From the NCBI GenBank assembly GCA_033675265.1, contig JAUJYZ010000881.1, positions 375,001 to 439,000 of the forward strand: a stretch of 64,000 nucleotides of DNA. Direction: 5' to 3'. This document shows positions 33,593 to 44,974 of this stretch, piece by piece. Under the pieces are notes generated by a model that was not told where the DNA came from, ran no database searches, and worked only from the letters and a program-made list of their open reading frames with translations. A program made the position numbers and the translations under genes. This DNA comes from Actinostola sp. cb2023 (taxonomy: Eukaryota > Cnidaria > Anthozoa > Actiniaria > Actinostolidae). Each line of letters opens with the position of its first letter. Within the stretch, counting starts at the first letter, position 1.

Positions 33593-34493
33593 AAACCGCA
33601 GCCATGCCTGCCCTTGACCTTGGTTTCGCCATCAGTGCTGATGCTCTGGACGCAGATGACACCTTTGACCGTATGAGAGACGCTATTGGTTACATCGTTA
33701 CCAAATATGGCACTAACCGTCTTCGCTACGCCGTGATCGTGTTTGGGACATCTCCAACTACTTACATTGATTTTGGCCAAGCTTTCCCCGATCCTAAAGA
33801 CCTGAATCAACAATTGTCAAATATAAGGCGCTCCAGTGGAACGCCCGATTTGGAGAAAGCATTAGCTGAAGCTAAGAAAGTGTTTGAGTTTGCGCCTGCG
33901 AGACCTAATTCTAAGAAGGTAATACATGTGATTAAATCCCTCCGAAGAAAAATTCGTTTGGTTTCCCTGTGGTAGGGCGGAAGGAGTAGGAATGGCGCCT
34001 AAAAAGTACTAATTTACCACAGGAAGACCAACGGAAAGTTCCAGTGAAAAAGGTTGTTTTTTCGATATTCTCCGCTGGACAGATAATCGACATTTTTGTA
34101 TTGATAACTCCTTACCTCTGTAATAGTAGTCAAAACGTCTTCAGATGCTCCTGATGGAATTCCTAAACAACGCCAAGACCTTAGCAAAAAGTAGTATAAG
34201 GGTCATTATTTTTTCCATAAAAAAGTTATAGTGACAATATTGATTACTGCTTGTTTCATAGGTGTTGGTTATAATTGTGGACAAAAAATCTTCAAACACT
34301 CCAACTGAAATAAAAACCAATGCCAAGCCCTTAGAAAAGAGCGGTATAAGGGTAATACCCGTTGCAGTTGGAATTGATGCTGAGCCTAGTGAACTGGAAA
34401 AGACGACGTCAAATAAAGAGAATCTTCTGAAGGTTGCTAAAGATGAGAAACCAAACAGTCTTGGACAGAAGATCATGGACAAGATACTGAAAC
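33593..34493 (+). CDS. vWA module D18 (exons 33593-33918 and 34262-34493)
   Basis: It opens ETAAMPALDLGFAISADALDADDTF, MRDAIGYIVTKYG, LRYAVIVFGT, SSGTPDLEKALAEAKKVF, then a phase-0 intron after NSKK at the site shared by D7, D19, D24 and D29. Exon 2: VLVIIVDKKSSNTP, IKTNAKPLEKSGIRVIPVAVGIDA, TTSNKENLLKV and IMDKILKR. 558 nt. The exit donor is C|GT, giving Pro at the D19 junction. The short intron (343 nt) holds a decayed copy of exon 2 at 34121-34211. Confidence 0.88.
33955..34032. repeat. Small inverted repeat
   Basis: Arms cgtttggtttccctgtggta (33955-33974) and taccacaggaagaccaacg (34014-34032), in the D18 intron. Confidence 0.55.
34121..34211 (+). pseudogene. Relic copy of the D18 second exon
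   Basis: The intronic segment reads aaaacgtcttcagatgctcc, then tgatggaattcctaaacaac, gccaagaccttagcaaaaag and tagtataagggtcatta. It aligns base by base with the functional exon at about 34285-34355 (aaaatcttcaaacactccaa ... gccaagcccttagaaaagag ... cggtataagggtaata). Partial translation SSDAPDGI matches KSSNTPTEI; a stop and indels make it unusable. Confidence 0.7.
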
Positions 34494-34569
34494 GTATGTT
34501 GGTTTGACAGCAAAGTCATGATTGCTTATTCTGATGTTAGATAACGTCTGTTGCACTCTAATGCGTACA

Positions 34570-34708
34570 TTAGGCCCCGTTTACATGAGAGAGAAATGGC
34601 CCTACCAGTAGGGACAATTCTATTGTTCTATCATCCACAGGGACTATGCGAACGATAGAGTTGAACCTAGTGCTAGGGTTATCTCTCTCTCATGTAAACA
34701 GGGCCTAA
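34570..34708. mobile_element. MITE with TTAGGCCCCGTTTACATGAGAGAG ends
   Basis: Left ttaggccccgtttacatgag (34570-) and right ctcatgtaaacagggcctaa (to 34708), with inner agtagggacaatt and cctagtgctaggg, 139 bp. From 34709 to 35037 nothing else is recognised. Confidence 0.8.
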
Positions 34709-35037
34709 GACATTACTGAAAAGTGTCTTTTGTCACGCAAGTTTTGGCTTTTCGCACCTTTTTCCCCCTGACGCAAACGTTGCAACACAAGCTACATGGA
34801 ATATTTTTTAATTTGATATCATTAGACGCCATTGTGAGGAATACCTTGGATATGGACCCCGCTATTTCGAGCCCCTCCTATTGCGAACTGTTTATCTTGT
34901 CCATTCAGTGTCATTTCATTAATTAGTTAGTTATATATTTCCTTTGACCATTGGATTGATCATTATACACCGACGCAGCCCATACTAGTGTACTCGCTTG
35001 GTTCCATTTGATTAATTCGTAATTTCTACTTTTTTAG

Positions 35038-36219
35038 CAATTCAGCCAGTACCGGAAATGGACCTAAGCTTCGTCATCAGCGCCACTGCAATCGACGCGA
35101 CAACGAACTTCCGGACAATGAAGGACATTGTGAAGGCTGCCATCGATAGGTACGGTACAGACCGACTACGCTACAGCGTCATTGTGTTTGGTACGACACC
35201 TACGGTGCAACTAGAGTTTACGACCAAATTCCCGTCTGATGAGGCTCTGATGGAATTCGTGGTGAATATTCCTCGAGCAAGTGGTCGAGCGTTGGACAAG
35301 TCTCTTGAAAGGGCGAGGACATTGTTTGAAAAAGATGGAAGACCCAATGCTAAAAAGGTGGGGACCGTGTCGTATCTGTCTTCCTATCTGTTGGTCTATC
35401 AGACTTTCTGTCTGTCTATCTGTCTGTTGTGTATGTGTCTGTCTGTTTTGTCTGTCTTTCATTCTTTTTGTCTGTCTTCCTATACTATGCAATACATACA
35501 AGTTCATTAGCATTTCCCAACAGGGATTTTCAATACTAATTTACATTGGTCTATCAATTATACAATTGTAGAATTCCCGTTGTAAATAAAAGTTCCATTC
35601 CATTCTATTGGACTGTGTGTCTGTCTTTCTGTTGATTTTCTTTCTTTCTGGCTGGCTGTCTATACGCTTTGTCCGTGTTTTTGTCTGTCTGTCTGTTTGT
35701 CTGTCTGTCCGTCGTTCAGTTTGTCTATATGTATTCAAGTTTTTCTCTCCAGACAATTCGCGCATACCCTTTTGTTTATCAAAGTCCCAAAACTATTGTT
35801 TACTGTAAAAGCTCCCTTTTTATGCGGCCACTTTCCTCCCCAAGAGTAGCCGCTTTTAAAATTTTTTATTTTTATTTTTTTTAATTAAATTTTTATTAAA
35901 ATAGGGGTTCGACTACCGTATATTATTAGTTTTGTTTTTTGTTTATTTGAGCATAATGCTTGCAGTAATAAGAAAATCTAATTCCATCTGCAGGTCATCA
36001 TCCTTATAATGGACAAGAAGTCATCCAGTGATCCAGTAGAAATCGAGAAACACGGCAAACGCCTCGACAAAGAAGGGATCATAGTCATTCCAGTAGCTTT
36101 TGGACGGGAGTCAGACCCGAATCCCATTCCAACGACGGATCCCGATAACGTAATCCCTGCAAAGGAGACTGACAAACCAGAAGACATCTTGGAGAAGATT
36201 ATGAAAAAGATCGCCAGTC
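35038..36219 (+). CDS. vWA module D19 (exons 35038-35357 and 35994-36219)
   Basis: It opens PIQPVPEMDLSFVISATAIDATTNF, MKDIVKAAIDRYG, LRYSVIVFGT, ASGRALDKSLERARTLF and NAKK, a phase-0 intron, then VIILIMDKKSSSDP, VEIEKHGKRLDKEGIIVIPVAFGRES. The TPNK segment is replaced by the proline-rich NPIPTTDPDNVIPA; the end is IMKKIASR. 546 nt, a little short. The exit intron is almost entirely GTCT-type repeat. Confidence 0.88.
35380..35925. repeat. GTCT-rich tracts and a TCGAAC-type element remnant
   Basis: Two GTCT microsatellite blocks (35380-35480, 35605-35730) flank unique sequence. From about 35797 a remnant tactgtaaaagctccctttt ... gcggccact ... aataggggttcgactaccgt (to about 35921) belongs with the TACAGTCGAAC elements. 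Confidence 0.65.
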
Positions 36220-36234
36220 GTGAGTACCTTATTT

Positions 36235-37940
36235 TCATTCTAATCTGTCTTTCCGTCTACTCTGTCTGGCTGTCACTTTGTCTGTCTGTCTGACCTTTAT
36301 TTTCACTCTAGTCTGTCTGTCTATCACTTTGTCTGTCTGTTTGACCGTCTGTCTATTTAGTTTCACTCTAGTCTGTCTATCTGTCTGTCAGCTGTCTGTC
36401 TGACCGTCTGTCTATTTATTTTCACTCTAGTCTGTCTATCTGTCACTTTGTCTGTCTGTTTGGTCGTCTGTCTATTTAGTTTCACTCTAGTCTGTCTATC
36501 TGTCTGTCAGCTGTCTGTCTGACCGTCTGTCTATTTAGTTTCACTCTAGTCTGTCTGTCTATCACTTTGTCTGTCTGTCTGACCGTCTGTCTATTTAGTT
36601 TCACTCTAGTCTGTCTGTCTGTCACTTTGTCTGTCTGTCTGACCGTCTGTCTATTTAGTTTCACTCTAGTCTGTCTATTTAGTTTCACTCTAGTCTGTCT
36701 ATCTGTCACTTTGTCTGTCTGTCTGACCGTCTGTCTATTTAGTTTCACTGTAGTCTGTCTATTTAGTTTCACTCTAGTCTGTCTGTCTGTCACTTTGTCT
36801 GTCTGTCTGACCGTCTGTCTATTTAGTTTCACTCTAGTCTGTCTGTCACTTTGTCTGTCTGTCTGACCGTCTGTCTATTTAGTTTCACTGTAGTCTGTCT
36901 ATTTAGTTTCACTCTAGTCTGTCTATCTGTCACTTTGTCTGTCTGTCTGACCGTCTGTCTATTTAGTTTCACTGTAGTCTGTCTATTTAGTTTCACTCTA
37001 GTCTGTCTGTCTGTCTGTCAACTGTCTGTCTGACCGTATGTCTATTTAGTTTCACTCTAGTCTGTCTGTCTGTCACTTTGTCTGTCTGTCTGACCGTCTG
37101 TCTATTTAGTTTCACTCTAGTCTGTCTATTTAGTTTCACTCTAGTCTGTCTGTCTGTCACTTTGTCTGTCTGTCTGACCGTCTGTCTATTTAGTTTCACT
37201 CTAGTCTGTCTGTCTGTCTGTCAACTGTCTGTCTGACCGTATGTCTATTTAGTTTGACTCTAGTCTGTCTGTTTGTCACTTTGTCTGTCTGTCTGACCGT
37301 CTGTCTATTTAGTTTCACTCTAGTCTGTCTATATGTCACTTTGTCTGTCTGTCTGACCGTCTGTCTATTTAGTTTCACTCTAGTCTGTCTGTCTGTCACT
37401 TTGTCTGTCTGTCTGACCGTCTGTCTATTTAGTTTCACTCTAGTCTGTCTGTCTGTCACTTTGTCTGTCTGTCTGACCGTCTGTCTATTTAGTTTCACTC
37501 TAGTCTGTCTATTTAGTTTCACTCTAGTCTAGTCTGTCTATCTGTCACTTTGTCTGTCTGTCTGACCATCTGTCTATTTAGTTTCACTCTAGTCTGTCTG
37601 TCTGTCACTTTGTCTGTCTGTCTGACCGTCTGTCTATTTAGTTTCACTCTAGTCTGTCTAGTTAGTTTCACTCTAGTCTGTCTGTCTGTCAGCTGTCTGT
37701 CTGACCGTCTGTCTATTTAGTTTCACTCTAGTCTGTCTGTCTGTCTGTCAACTGTCTGTCTGACCGTCTGTCTATTTAGTTTCACTCTAGTCCGTCTGTC
37801 TGTCTGTCAGCTGTCTGTCTGACCGTCTGTCTTTTTAGTTTCACTCTAGTCTTTCTGTCACTCTAGTCTGTCAGTCTGGGCTGTCTGTCACTGTTGTCTG
37901 TCTGTCTGTCCATCCGTCTGTTTAGTTTCACTCTGGTCTA

Positions 37941-37975
<35 letters not shown>

Positions 37976-37985
37976 GACCGTGTCT
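36235..37985. repeat. GTCT satellite with ~70-bp higher-order unit (~1.75 kb)
   Basis: Units tctgtctgtcactttgtctg, tctgtctgaccgtctgtcta and tttagtttcactctagtctg repeat about 22 times between D19 and D20, beginning shortly after the donor. Frames through it on both strands are artefacts. Confidence 0.92.
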
Positions 37986-38039
37986 GCTTATCTGTTGGTT
38001 TGATTGCGAACCTCTAATTAATAGTTCATTGTGTTTTAG

Positions 38040-39215
38040 AAAAACCACGTGTTCCAGAACTAGATCTCGGTTTCGCTGTCAGCGCCAGAGCCGTACAATC
38101 CGACAAGAACTTCAAAACAATGAAGGACACCATTAAAAAGATCAGTGAGAGGTACGGGACGAACAAGATCCGTTATGCATTACTGGTGTATGGTAGCAGG
38201 CCCACGATAGCCATTCCATTCAGAACCACTCCAATAACTGCCGAAGATCTTAGCAGCTATCTTGACTCCGTCCGAATAAACGATAGAGGGGCCGATCTTG
38301 ATAGGGCTTTGGAGGAAGCCAAGAAGATGTTCCTAAATGCAAGACCCACAGCAAAGAAGGTCCTTGTGGTGATTGCGGATAAGAGGTCGGAGAGTAATCC
38401 CGACGATATTAAGGTTTGTAGTGGTCGGATATATTCATTATATAGATCTTCCAGTGGAAGCTCCAGTAGAACGGCCATCTCTAGTTACGGACAGCTCTGT
38501 CGGTCCCAACAACTGAAATCCCCATATATTTCCTATGAGGAAAACCTCTATACAACGGACACCTCTATAATACGGACACTTTTCATTTTCCCTTTTATTC
38601 ATTCTGTATGAAAGGGCTTTAAAAATACTGAGAGAAGCAATGACTGACTGACTGACCGAATGACTGGACTAATCCTCTAAATAGATAAAAGTTTTTATTT
38701 TACGAGGGTAGCGCTTAACAGTTATGGAAACTGATGACCCTATCCCTCACACACACTTCTTACTACATTCTAATATCTAAACACCCAACACTCAACTCAC
38801 TAGTTCATTTTTGATGGAGGGAGGAAAACCGGAGTACCCGGAGAAAAACCCTCGAAGCAAGGGAGAGAACTGACAAACGCTTCTCACATGAAGCGCTCGG
38901 TCCAGGAGTTGAACCAGGCACCACTGCAGTGAGAGGCGTAACCACTTGACCACCCAGGCTTCCCATAACTGACTACCTAGCTTAAATGACTAATGCGATT
39001 CATTGTCTTGAACAGTTATCCACCATTTTTACTTTAGACAAAGGCGCGTCCGCTGGAAGAATCAATGATACGTGTCATCCCGGTAGCGTTTGGTTCCGAA
39101 TCAGATCCGAGAGAAATTTTAATTTCCACGACCAACAAGCAAAACTTGATAGAGGTTGGAGACAAAGAGAAACCCGAAGATCTCGGTGACAAAATCATGG
39201 ACAAAGTTATTAAAG
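38040..39215 (+). CDS. vWA module D20 (exons 38040-38413 and 39038-39215)
   Basis: It opens QKPRVPELDLGFAVSARAVQSDKNF, MKDTIKKISERYG, IRYALLVYGS, NDRGADLDRALEEAKKMF, strand VLVVIADKRSESNP and DDIK. The phase-0 intron follows DDIK, one nucleotide away from the equivalent D1 site. Exon 2 reads TKARPLEESMIRVIPVAFGSES, STTNKQNLIEV and IMDKVIKG. 552 nt. The intron carries a tRNA-derived SINE in reverse orientation. Confidence 0.87.
38520..38600. repeat. Fragment of ACAACGGACACC-type repeat
   Basis: The phrase cctctatacaacggacacct, ctataatacggacac resembles the units of the TACAGTCGAAC-ended elements; no termini are seen. Confidence 0.45.
38690..38966 (-). mobile_element. tRNA-derived SINE (reverse orientation)
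   Basis: Read on the minus strand, the head starts near 38966 with gggaagcctgggtggtcaag. It contains a pol III A box (tggtcaagtgg, 38942-38952) and, about 27 nt further on, a B box (ggttcaactcc, 38905-38915), close to the consensus ggttcganncc. The body continues with ctcatgtgagaagcg and ends near ctaccctcgtaaaataaaaa. A tail-like fragment (ttattttcagagggtagcac) lies at 620-640. It is SINE-like, not an intact tRNA, because no acceptor stem closes. Confidence 0.65.
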
Positions 39216-39234
39216 GTAACCAATGATTCAAGAT

Positions 39235-39405
39235 ATAGAGTCGTTTTCGTACGAGTGGGAAAGTTACGGTACCATATATGTCGTGCCATATTGAAAGAGT
39301 TTGATTGGATGAGATGCATCTGCACGCTTTTTGATTGGTTCAGAAAGGAAGCCATTTGAGTGTCACGGTACCGTAGGTTTCTCACTCATACGAAAACGAC
39401 TCTAT
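39235..39405. mobile_element. MITE family 'GAGTCGTTTTCG', copy 4
   Basis: Ends atagagtcgttttcgtacga (39235-) and tcatacgaaaacgactctat (to 39405). Its interior, ttgattggatgagatgcatc, resembles copy 2 at 11633-11814. It starts about 20 nt after the D20 exit donor. Confidence 0.83.
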
Positions 39406-39724
39406 CTGCATTTATCTTACAACTTTCGATGCTTATGGACATTTTTGACTGCTTTTTACTCGGGCTTCCTCAGAGTGGACTTATGGAAACAATGGTAACA
39501 ATGCTATCGTCGTTTGTTGTTAACTTTATGGAAATTGGAAAAGAGAGTAAAAACAATAGTTATATCCCAAATATGGCATTTTGTCACCAAATAAGGAATA
39601 TTTAACAAGCCTCGTGCCCAGGGCCATCCGATTGGTCTCAAAGGCTTGGTTACTTTTCAAGATGGCTGCCATTTCTACACACCTCTATTTCTGACTCCAA
39701 CTAAAATGTTACTGTTTCTTTCAG

Positions 39725-40911
39725 ATTTCCCATCAGTTCCAGAAACTGACCTTGCCTTTGTTATCAGTGCTACTGCAATTGCCTCGGATAGGAATTTCAT
39801 GAAAATGAAAGCCGTCATCAACAATATCATTGGCAAATTAGGACAAGGAAGAATTCAGTATAGCGTTATAGTCCATGGAAATGTGCCCAAAACTGAAGTA
39901 AGTATTCACATTATTTTTATGGCTGCTGATTTGTTAAAGACGTGGAATAAAAACAGGCCCCGGATGTTCAAAGAATGGATAGCGTTCGCTAAATCCTTGT
40001 CAAGTGGTTAAAATTATTGAATAGTAATAATAGTAGCATCAACTTGTCCATTGGATAGCTCTATCCACTTTCAACACAACTGGGACCAGAGTGCAAAGCT
40101 CCATTGTAATCCATATTTGTCACATTTGTTTTGTTGCTGTTGCAGCTACCATATTAGGTAGTAAAGAAAAATGGATTGAGGTCATTGTAAAAAAAACGTT
40201 CGGTTTTTCGGTATTTGTTTGTTTTCTACACAAAACCGGCAGTCAGGCCCCGGTTGCACGAAAGGTGAATAGCGCTATCCACTGGATAAGTTATATCCAA
40301 CGGATACAAATGATGCAGTTATCCAATAAATGTTATCCGGAACTTATCCGGTGGATAGCGCTAACCACCTTTCGTGCAACCGGGACCAGGTGGCTCAGGA
40401 TAGTGGGTAGTGGTGGTGGGTGATGGCAACCCTCTTTTTCTTCTCTCCTTTTCCTTTCACTCAGGTCAGAATGTACCTTCTTTGACGTCTTAGTTTTCAA
40501 TTTGTGACATCTTGCCCCTCTTTCTTTTTCAGCTTGGTTTCCGCGAATCATTCTCAACTGACGAGCGTCTTCAAGGCTTCATCAACAACATCCGTAAACT
40601 CGGTGGCTCAAACCTAGACGTCGCTTTATCCAAAGCCAAAATACTCTTCGAACGTGATTCGCGCGCAAACGTGAGGCGAGTCGTCGTCATCATCGCCGAT
40701 AAACGATCTGGAAAAACTGAAAAAGATATCAAAATGGCCGCGAAAGGACTGGAAGATGTTGGTGTCCAGGTCATCCCGGTTGCGTTTGGAAGCGAGGCTG
40801 ATCCGAAGGAGCTTGAGAAAGTAACGAGTAACAAAAAGAACTTGGTGGATACGAAGGACGATGAGGATCCAAAGAAGACAGCTGAGACGATCATGGACAA
40901 GTTCTTTGAAA
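39725..40911 (+). CDS. vWA module D21 (exons 39725-39897 and 40533-40911)
   Basis: It opens DFPSVPETDLAFVISATAIASDRNF, MKAVINNIIGKLG, IQYSVIVHGNVPKTE, then an early phase-0 intron in strand 3 (TGAA|GTAAGT). Exon 2: LGFRESFSTDERLQGFINNI, GGSNLDVALSKAKILF, VVVIIADKRSGK, VQVIPVAFGSEA, VTSNKKNLVDT and IMDKFFES. 552 nt. His replaces Phe in the strand-2 FG motif (VHG). Confidence 0.87.
40246..40388. mobile_element. MITE with GCCCCGGTTGCACGAAAGGTG ends
   Basis: Left ggccccggttgcacgaaagg (40246-) and right cctttcgtgcaaccgggacc (to 40387); subterminal atagcgctatccac and gtggatagcgct. A partial relative is at 40040-40090 and a variant at 45519-45655. Confidence 0.8.
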
Positions 40912-40969
40912 GTAATTGCTTATTTGATGAACTCCTTTTTAACTCGCGGAGTATGTAATCCACGAGTTG

Positions 40970-41372
40970 TAGGGATGACATTGGGACAATTTTGGGATCA
41001 CTCTCTCACTCGGCTGTAAACTTTCATTACGTTGCCGCTGAAGTACATCGCAGGTTCACAACTGTTGGGGGAGGGGGTGGTAATCCACGAGTAGGCCAAC
41101 GAGTGCCTTTGATTAGAATGAACCTACACACAAATGTGGGCCAACAACATCCATCGTTGTTGGACCAAACAAGTGCGAAGCGTTTGAACACTCTGTTGGA
41201 TGTTGTTTCATGCGCAATCTCTTGAGTCAACAAGTACCAACATTTCGTTTGTTTTGTGATCGTTAAAGTATAGCCTAACAATGTTGGATTTGTTTGTACA
41301 CCCAGCAATAAATGCCATCAATATTTGATGCGTCTGTACATCTTGTTGGGTGTTGTTGGACACCTCGTCCAA

Positions 41373-41427
<55 letters not shown>

Positions 41428-41430
41428 GAT
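40970..41430. repeat. GTTGG-rich interspersed sequence and CAT microsatellite
   Basis: The D21-D22 intron has repeated short phrases such as ccaacaacatccatcgttgt and tgttggatgttgttt, several mutually complementary, ending in a (CAT)n run at 41373-41427. No clear element ends. Confidence 0.55.
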
Positions 41431-41614
41431 GTTGGGAGCGTTTGCATAGGCCTCAACTCCTGTATTTCTAATTGTTTATACTTGAAAAAACGCACGCTCT
41501 TCCAACCTTGGAAAATATTTGAAAATGTTAAACTAATTTCCAATGAATTTCCGAGGTTTGAAAAGCGCGCGTTTTCCCAGTCGTAACTCAGCTCAATATT
41601 TCTTTTATCTTCAG

Positions 41615-42956
41615 ATAACCCGAACATTCCAGTTATCGACCTCGCCTTTGCCATCAGTGCCACAGCCATTGACTCAGCCCGCAACTTCCAGCAAATGAAA
41701 GACATAGTTATAGATGTCATTGATTCGTTTGGTCAGGACAGAGTACTCTACAGTTACTTAACTTATGCTACTCGACCAACTGTGCATTTGAGGTTCAGAG
41801 ACAGGTAAGAAATTCAATGTACATTAGTAGTTAACCCCTCCCTACAGTATATCACCCTTAGGGATGGGAGGGGTCGCATATTTGTCATTCTGTTAGGGAA
41901 AGCAAAGTAAAGTAGAGCAACCTTATTTAACGTCGGTAACTCGTAACAGTAATTCAACTGACAAACCTGAGGGTGCGCACTTTACTCCCCTCTTTCTATC
42001 AGTGCTCCGTATTACAGGACCACTCCTGATTAAGTTTCGTGAAGGATTATAGTAAAACGCATTCTTCACTTTGATCGTCTGCTAATTTCATTGTTTTCTA
42101 AAAGGTATTCGAATATCGAACAATTGAAGAGACTCATCCAAACGGTTCCTAAAACGAATGGACAATCGAACCTTCATGAAGCCTTGAAGAAAGTCAAAGA
42201 TCTTTATACATCGGCTGCCGGTGCACGAGCAGATGCGACTTCTGTTTTGTTGCTGATTACGGATAAGGACACGGACGGAACTGATGAACAGGTATGGGTT
42301 TATTATAAGGAAGATTTTAATATATATATATTGTAACGTAAAAAAATATATACATAATTATACAGCCCTTACTAACAAAATTATCTAAGCACATCAACAT
42401 ATCGGGTGCATTATGGATAATTAAATAATTGAACATATCACTCGGTTTGACGTTAGCAAAATTGGTAGAAATCATTAGCATAATGTTTGTTTTTTGTAAA
42501 GCCTGGTCCTCACTAGCGACACAACCACAAGCAACATACGCAGACTCAGTAATGCATTGCTCATTAACGGTGCTTGTGTTTTGTCACACCTATTGCATAA
42601 ATGGTGTCCTGAGTCTGCGTGTGTTGCTTGTGCTTATGCTTATGTCCCTAGTGAGGACCAGGCTTAACTTTCTGCTGTAAATAGTATTGTTGACTTACCC
42701 ACAATGCACCTGTGATATGTTTGGTTATGTCACCGAAGTGAAAGTCAAAGTTCTTTGTATTATGTTTCTAAGGTCAAATCAGCTGTAATACCTCTTGAAG
42801 AACAAGGAATTCGAATCATCACTGTTGCTATGGGCAACAATGTCGATACAAAGAAACTCGAGACGATTGCTGCAAATAAGAAAGATGCCATCGAACCCAA
42901 GCCTACAGACAAACCTGAGGATACTGCTAAGAAGATCAAAGACAGATTGCTTAAAG
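41615..42956 (+). CDS. vWA module D22 (exons 41615-41804, 42105-42291, 42773-42956)
   Basis: Three exons. Exon 1: NNPNIPVIDLAFAISATAIDSARNF, MKDIVIDVIDSFG, YSYLTYATRPTVHLRFRD (the FG motif is lost), phase 2 (AG|G). Exon 2: YSNIEQLKRLIQTV, NGQSNLHEALKKVKDLY, VLLLITDKDTDGTDEQ, phase 0. Exon 3: VKSAVIPLEEQGIRIITVAMGNNV, IAANKKDAIEP and IKDRLLKG. 561 nt. An 800-bp polypyrimidine array follows the exit donor within about 15 nt. Confidence 0.86.
42498..42666. mobile_element. MITE 'AGCCTGGTCCTCACTAGCGAC', copy 2
   Basis: Inverted ends taaagcctggtcctcactag (42497-) and ctagtgaggaccaggctta (to 42666); inner cagactcag / ctgagtctg. Related to 15898-16104. Confidence 0.78.
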
Positions 42957-42964
42957 GTTCATTG

Positions 42965-43768
42965 GGTTCCTTTCTCCCTTCCTTTCTCCCTTCCTTTCTC
43001 CCTTCCTTTCTCCCTTCCTTTCTCCCTTCCTTTCTCCCTTCCTTTCTCCCTTCCTTTCTCCCTTCCTTTCTCCTTCCTTTCTCCCTTCCTTTCTCCCTTC
43101 CTTTCTCCCTTCCTTTCTCCCTTCCTTTCTCCCTTCCTTTCTCCCTTCCTTTCTCCCTTCCTTTCTCCCTTCCTTTCTCCCTTCCTTTCTCCCTTCCTTT
43201 CTCCCTTCCTTTCTCCCTTCCTTTCTCCCTTCCTTTCTCCCTTCCTTTCTCCCTTCCTTTCTCCCTTCCTTTCTCCCTTCCTTTCTCCCTTCCTTTCTCC
43301 CTTCCTTTCTCCCTTCCTTTCTCCCTTCCTTTCTCCCTTCCTTTCTCCCTTCCTTTCTCCCTTCCTTTCTCCCTTCCTTTCTCCCTTCCTTTCTCCCTTC
43401 CTTTCTCCCTTCCTTTCTCCCTTCCTTTCTCCCTCCTTTCTCCCTTCCTTTCCCTCCCTTCCTTTCTTCCCTTCCTTTCCCTTCCCTTCCTTTCTCCCTT
43501 CCTTTCTCCCTTCCTTTCTCCCTTCCTTTCTCCCTTCCTTTCTCCCTTCCTTTCTCCCTTCCTTTCTCCCTTCCTTTCTCCCTTCCTTTCTCCCTCCTCC
43601 TTTCTCCCTTCCTTTCTCCCTTCCTTTCTCCCTTCCTTTCTCCCTTCCTTTCTCCCTTCCTTTCTACCTTCCTTTCTACCTTCCTTTCTCCCTTCCTTTC
43701 TCCCTTCCTTTCTACCTTCCTTTCTACCTTCCTTTCTACCTTCCTTTCTACCTTCCTTTCTACCGGTC
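42965..43768. repeat. 12-bp polypyrimidine array (TTTCTCCCTTCC)n, ~800 bp
   Basis: About 65 copies of the unit tttctcccttcc with tttctaccttcc variants at the right end, beginning within about 15 nt of the D22 exit donor. Long Phe-Leu-Pro-Ser frames and their antisense are spurious. Confidence 0.95.
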
Positions 43769-43977
43769 TCCTACTTTCCTTCGTCTTCATTCCTTTGTTC
43801 TTTCATTTTTTCATTATCTTTTCTTTCGACCCTTCGTTCTTATAACTTCCCTTCGTTTCTCCCTGTTTTTCTTTTTCATTATCGTCTATCCATTGTTATT
43901 ACTGAGATAGCACCAAGTGAATGGATCCCTTCATCTCCTAACACGCCTTCATTTATCTCTTTATCCTTTTCTCTCAG

Positions 43978-44538
43978 CAACTAAGATCCTACCAGAGGTC
44001 GATCTTGGCTTTGCCATCAGCGCCAATGCCATCGGTGCAGATATAACCTTTTCCACTATGAAGGACATCATCAAGTACATCGCAGAGACATACGGCCGCA
44101 CTAAACTACGTTATGGTGTCATCATCTTTGGAGACACTCCTACAATCATTCATCAATTCGGATACAACTTTCAAAACTTCAAGGACGTTAAGGATTATCT
44201 GGACTCGATACCCCGACAAAGTGGCAGACCCGATGTCGAGAAGGCCATGGAACTGGCAATTCAGATGTTTAAAACCGCTTCCCCGCCACGCCCTGATGCC
44301 AAAAAGTTCCTTGTGGTCATTATGGATGATCGATCGTTGAACAGCCCTGAGGAGCTTGGCAAAGCTGTGATGCCATTGGAGACGGTTCCTATCAAGATTA
44401 TTTCAGTCATTGTTCCACCAAATGCTGATGAGAAACAAATGAAGCAGATTGCGCCCAATAAGAACAATGTTATAAAGAAGACTGACAAAGACGACGCAGG
44501 GTCAATCGGGGAGAAGATAATTGATAAGATCATCGAAG
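43978..44538 (+). CDS. vWA module D23 (single exon)
   Basis: An intact 561-nt module: ATKILPEVDLGFAISANAIGADITF, MKDIIKYIAETYG, LRYGVIIFGD, SGRPDVEKAMELAIQMF, a slightly longer linker before strand FLVVIMDDRSLNSP, IKIISVIVPPNA (PP replaces the usual G after strand 5), IAPNKNNVIKK and IIDKIIEG. Acceptor ctctcag at 43971-43977 and donor GGTAAAG at 44538. Phase-1 ends. Confidence 0.9.
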
Positions 44539-44544
44539 GTAAAG

Positions 44545-44850
44545 AATACTATCATCATTGACATTATTATCATCAACATCCACTTTCATCATCATCAACA
44601 TCCACTTTCATCATCATCAACATCCACTTTCATCATCATCGACATCCACTGTCATCATCATCAACATCCACTTTCATCATCATCAACATCCACTTTCATC
44701 ATCATCGACATCCACTGTCATCATCATCAACATCCACTGTCATCATCATCAACATCCACTGTCATCATCATCATTACATATCGTCATCATCATCACCCAC
44801 TGTCATCATCGGCAACATCGTCATCAACGTCCACCGTCATCATCAGCAGT
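44545..44850. repeat. CATC minisatellite, ~21-bp unit
   Basis: Unit catcatcatcaacatccact + ttcatc or gtcatc repeated about 11 times in the D23-D24 intron. Confidence 0.85.
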
Positions 44851-44974
44851 AGCGAACTATCACAAAATGCTTTGTTTTTCTCCCTTATTCACACATGCAA
44901 TTTTTAACCACATCATACACACTCCACTTTGAGAAAATCCCTAACAATTCAACCCATCTGTTGTTGTTACTTAG

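Noticed and set aside
38690..38966. Functional tRNA gene on the minus strand
   Set aside because: A and B box matches are present, but no acceptor stem or anticodon arm can be paired; a SINE explains it better.
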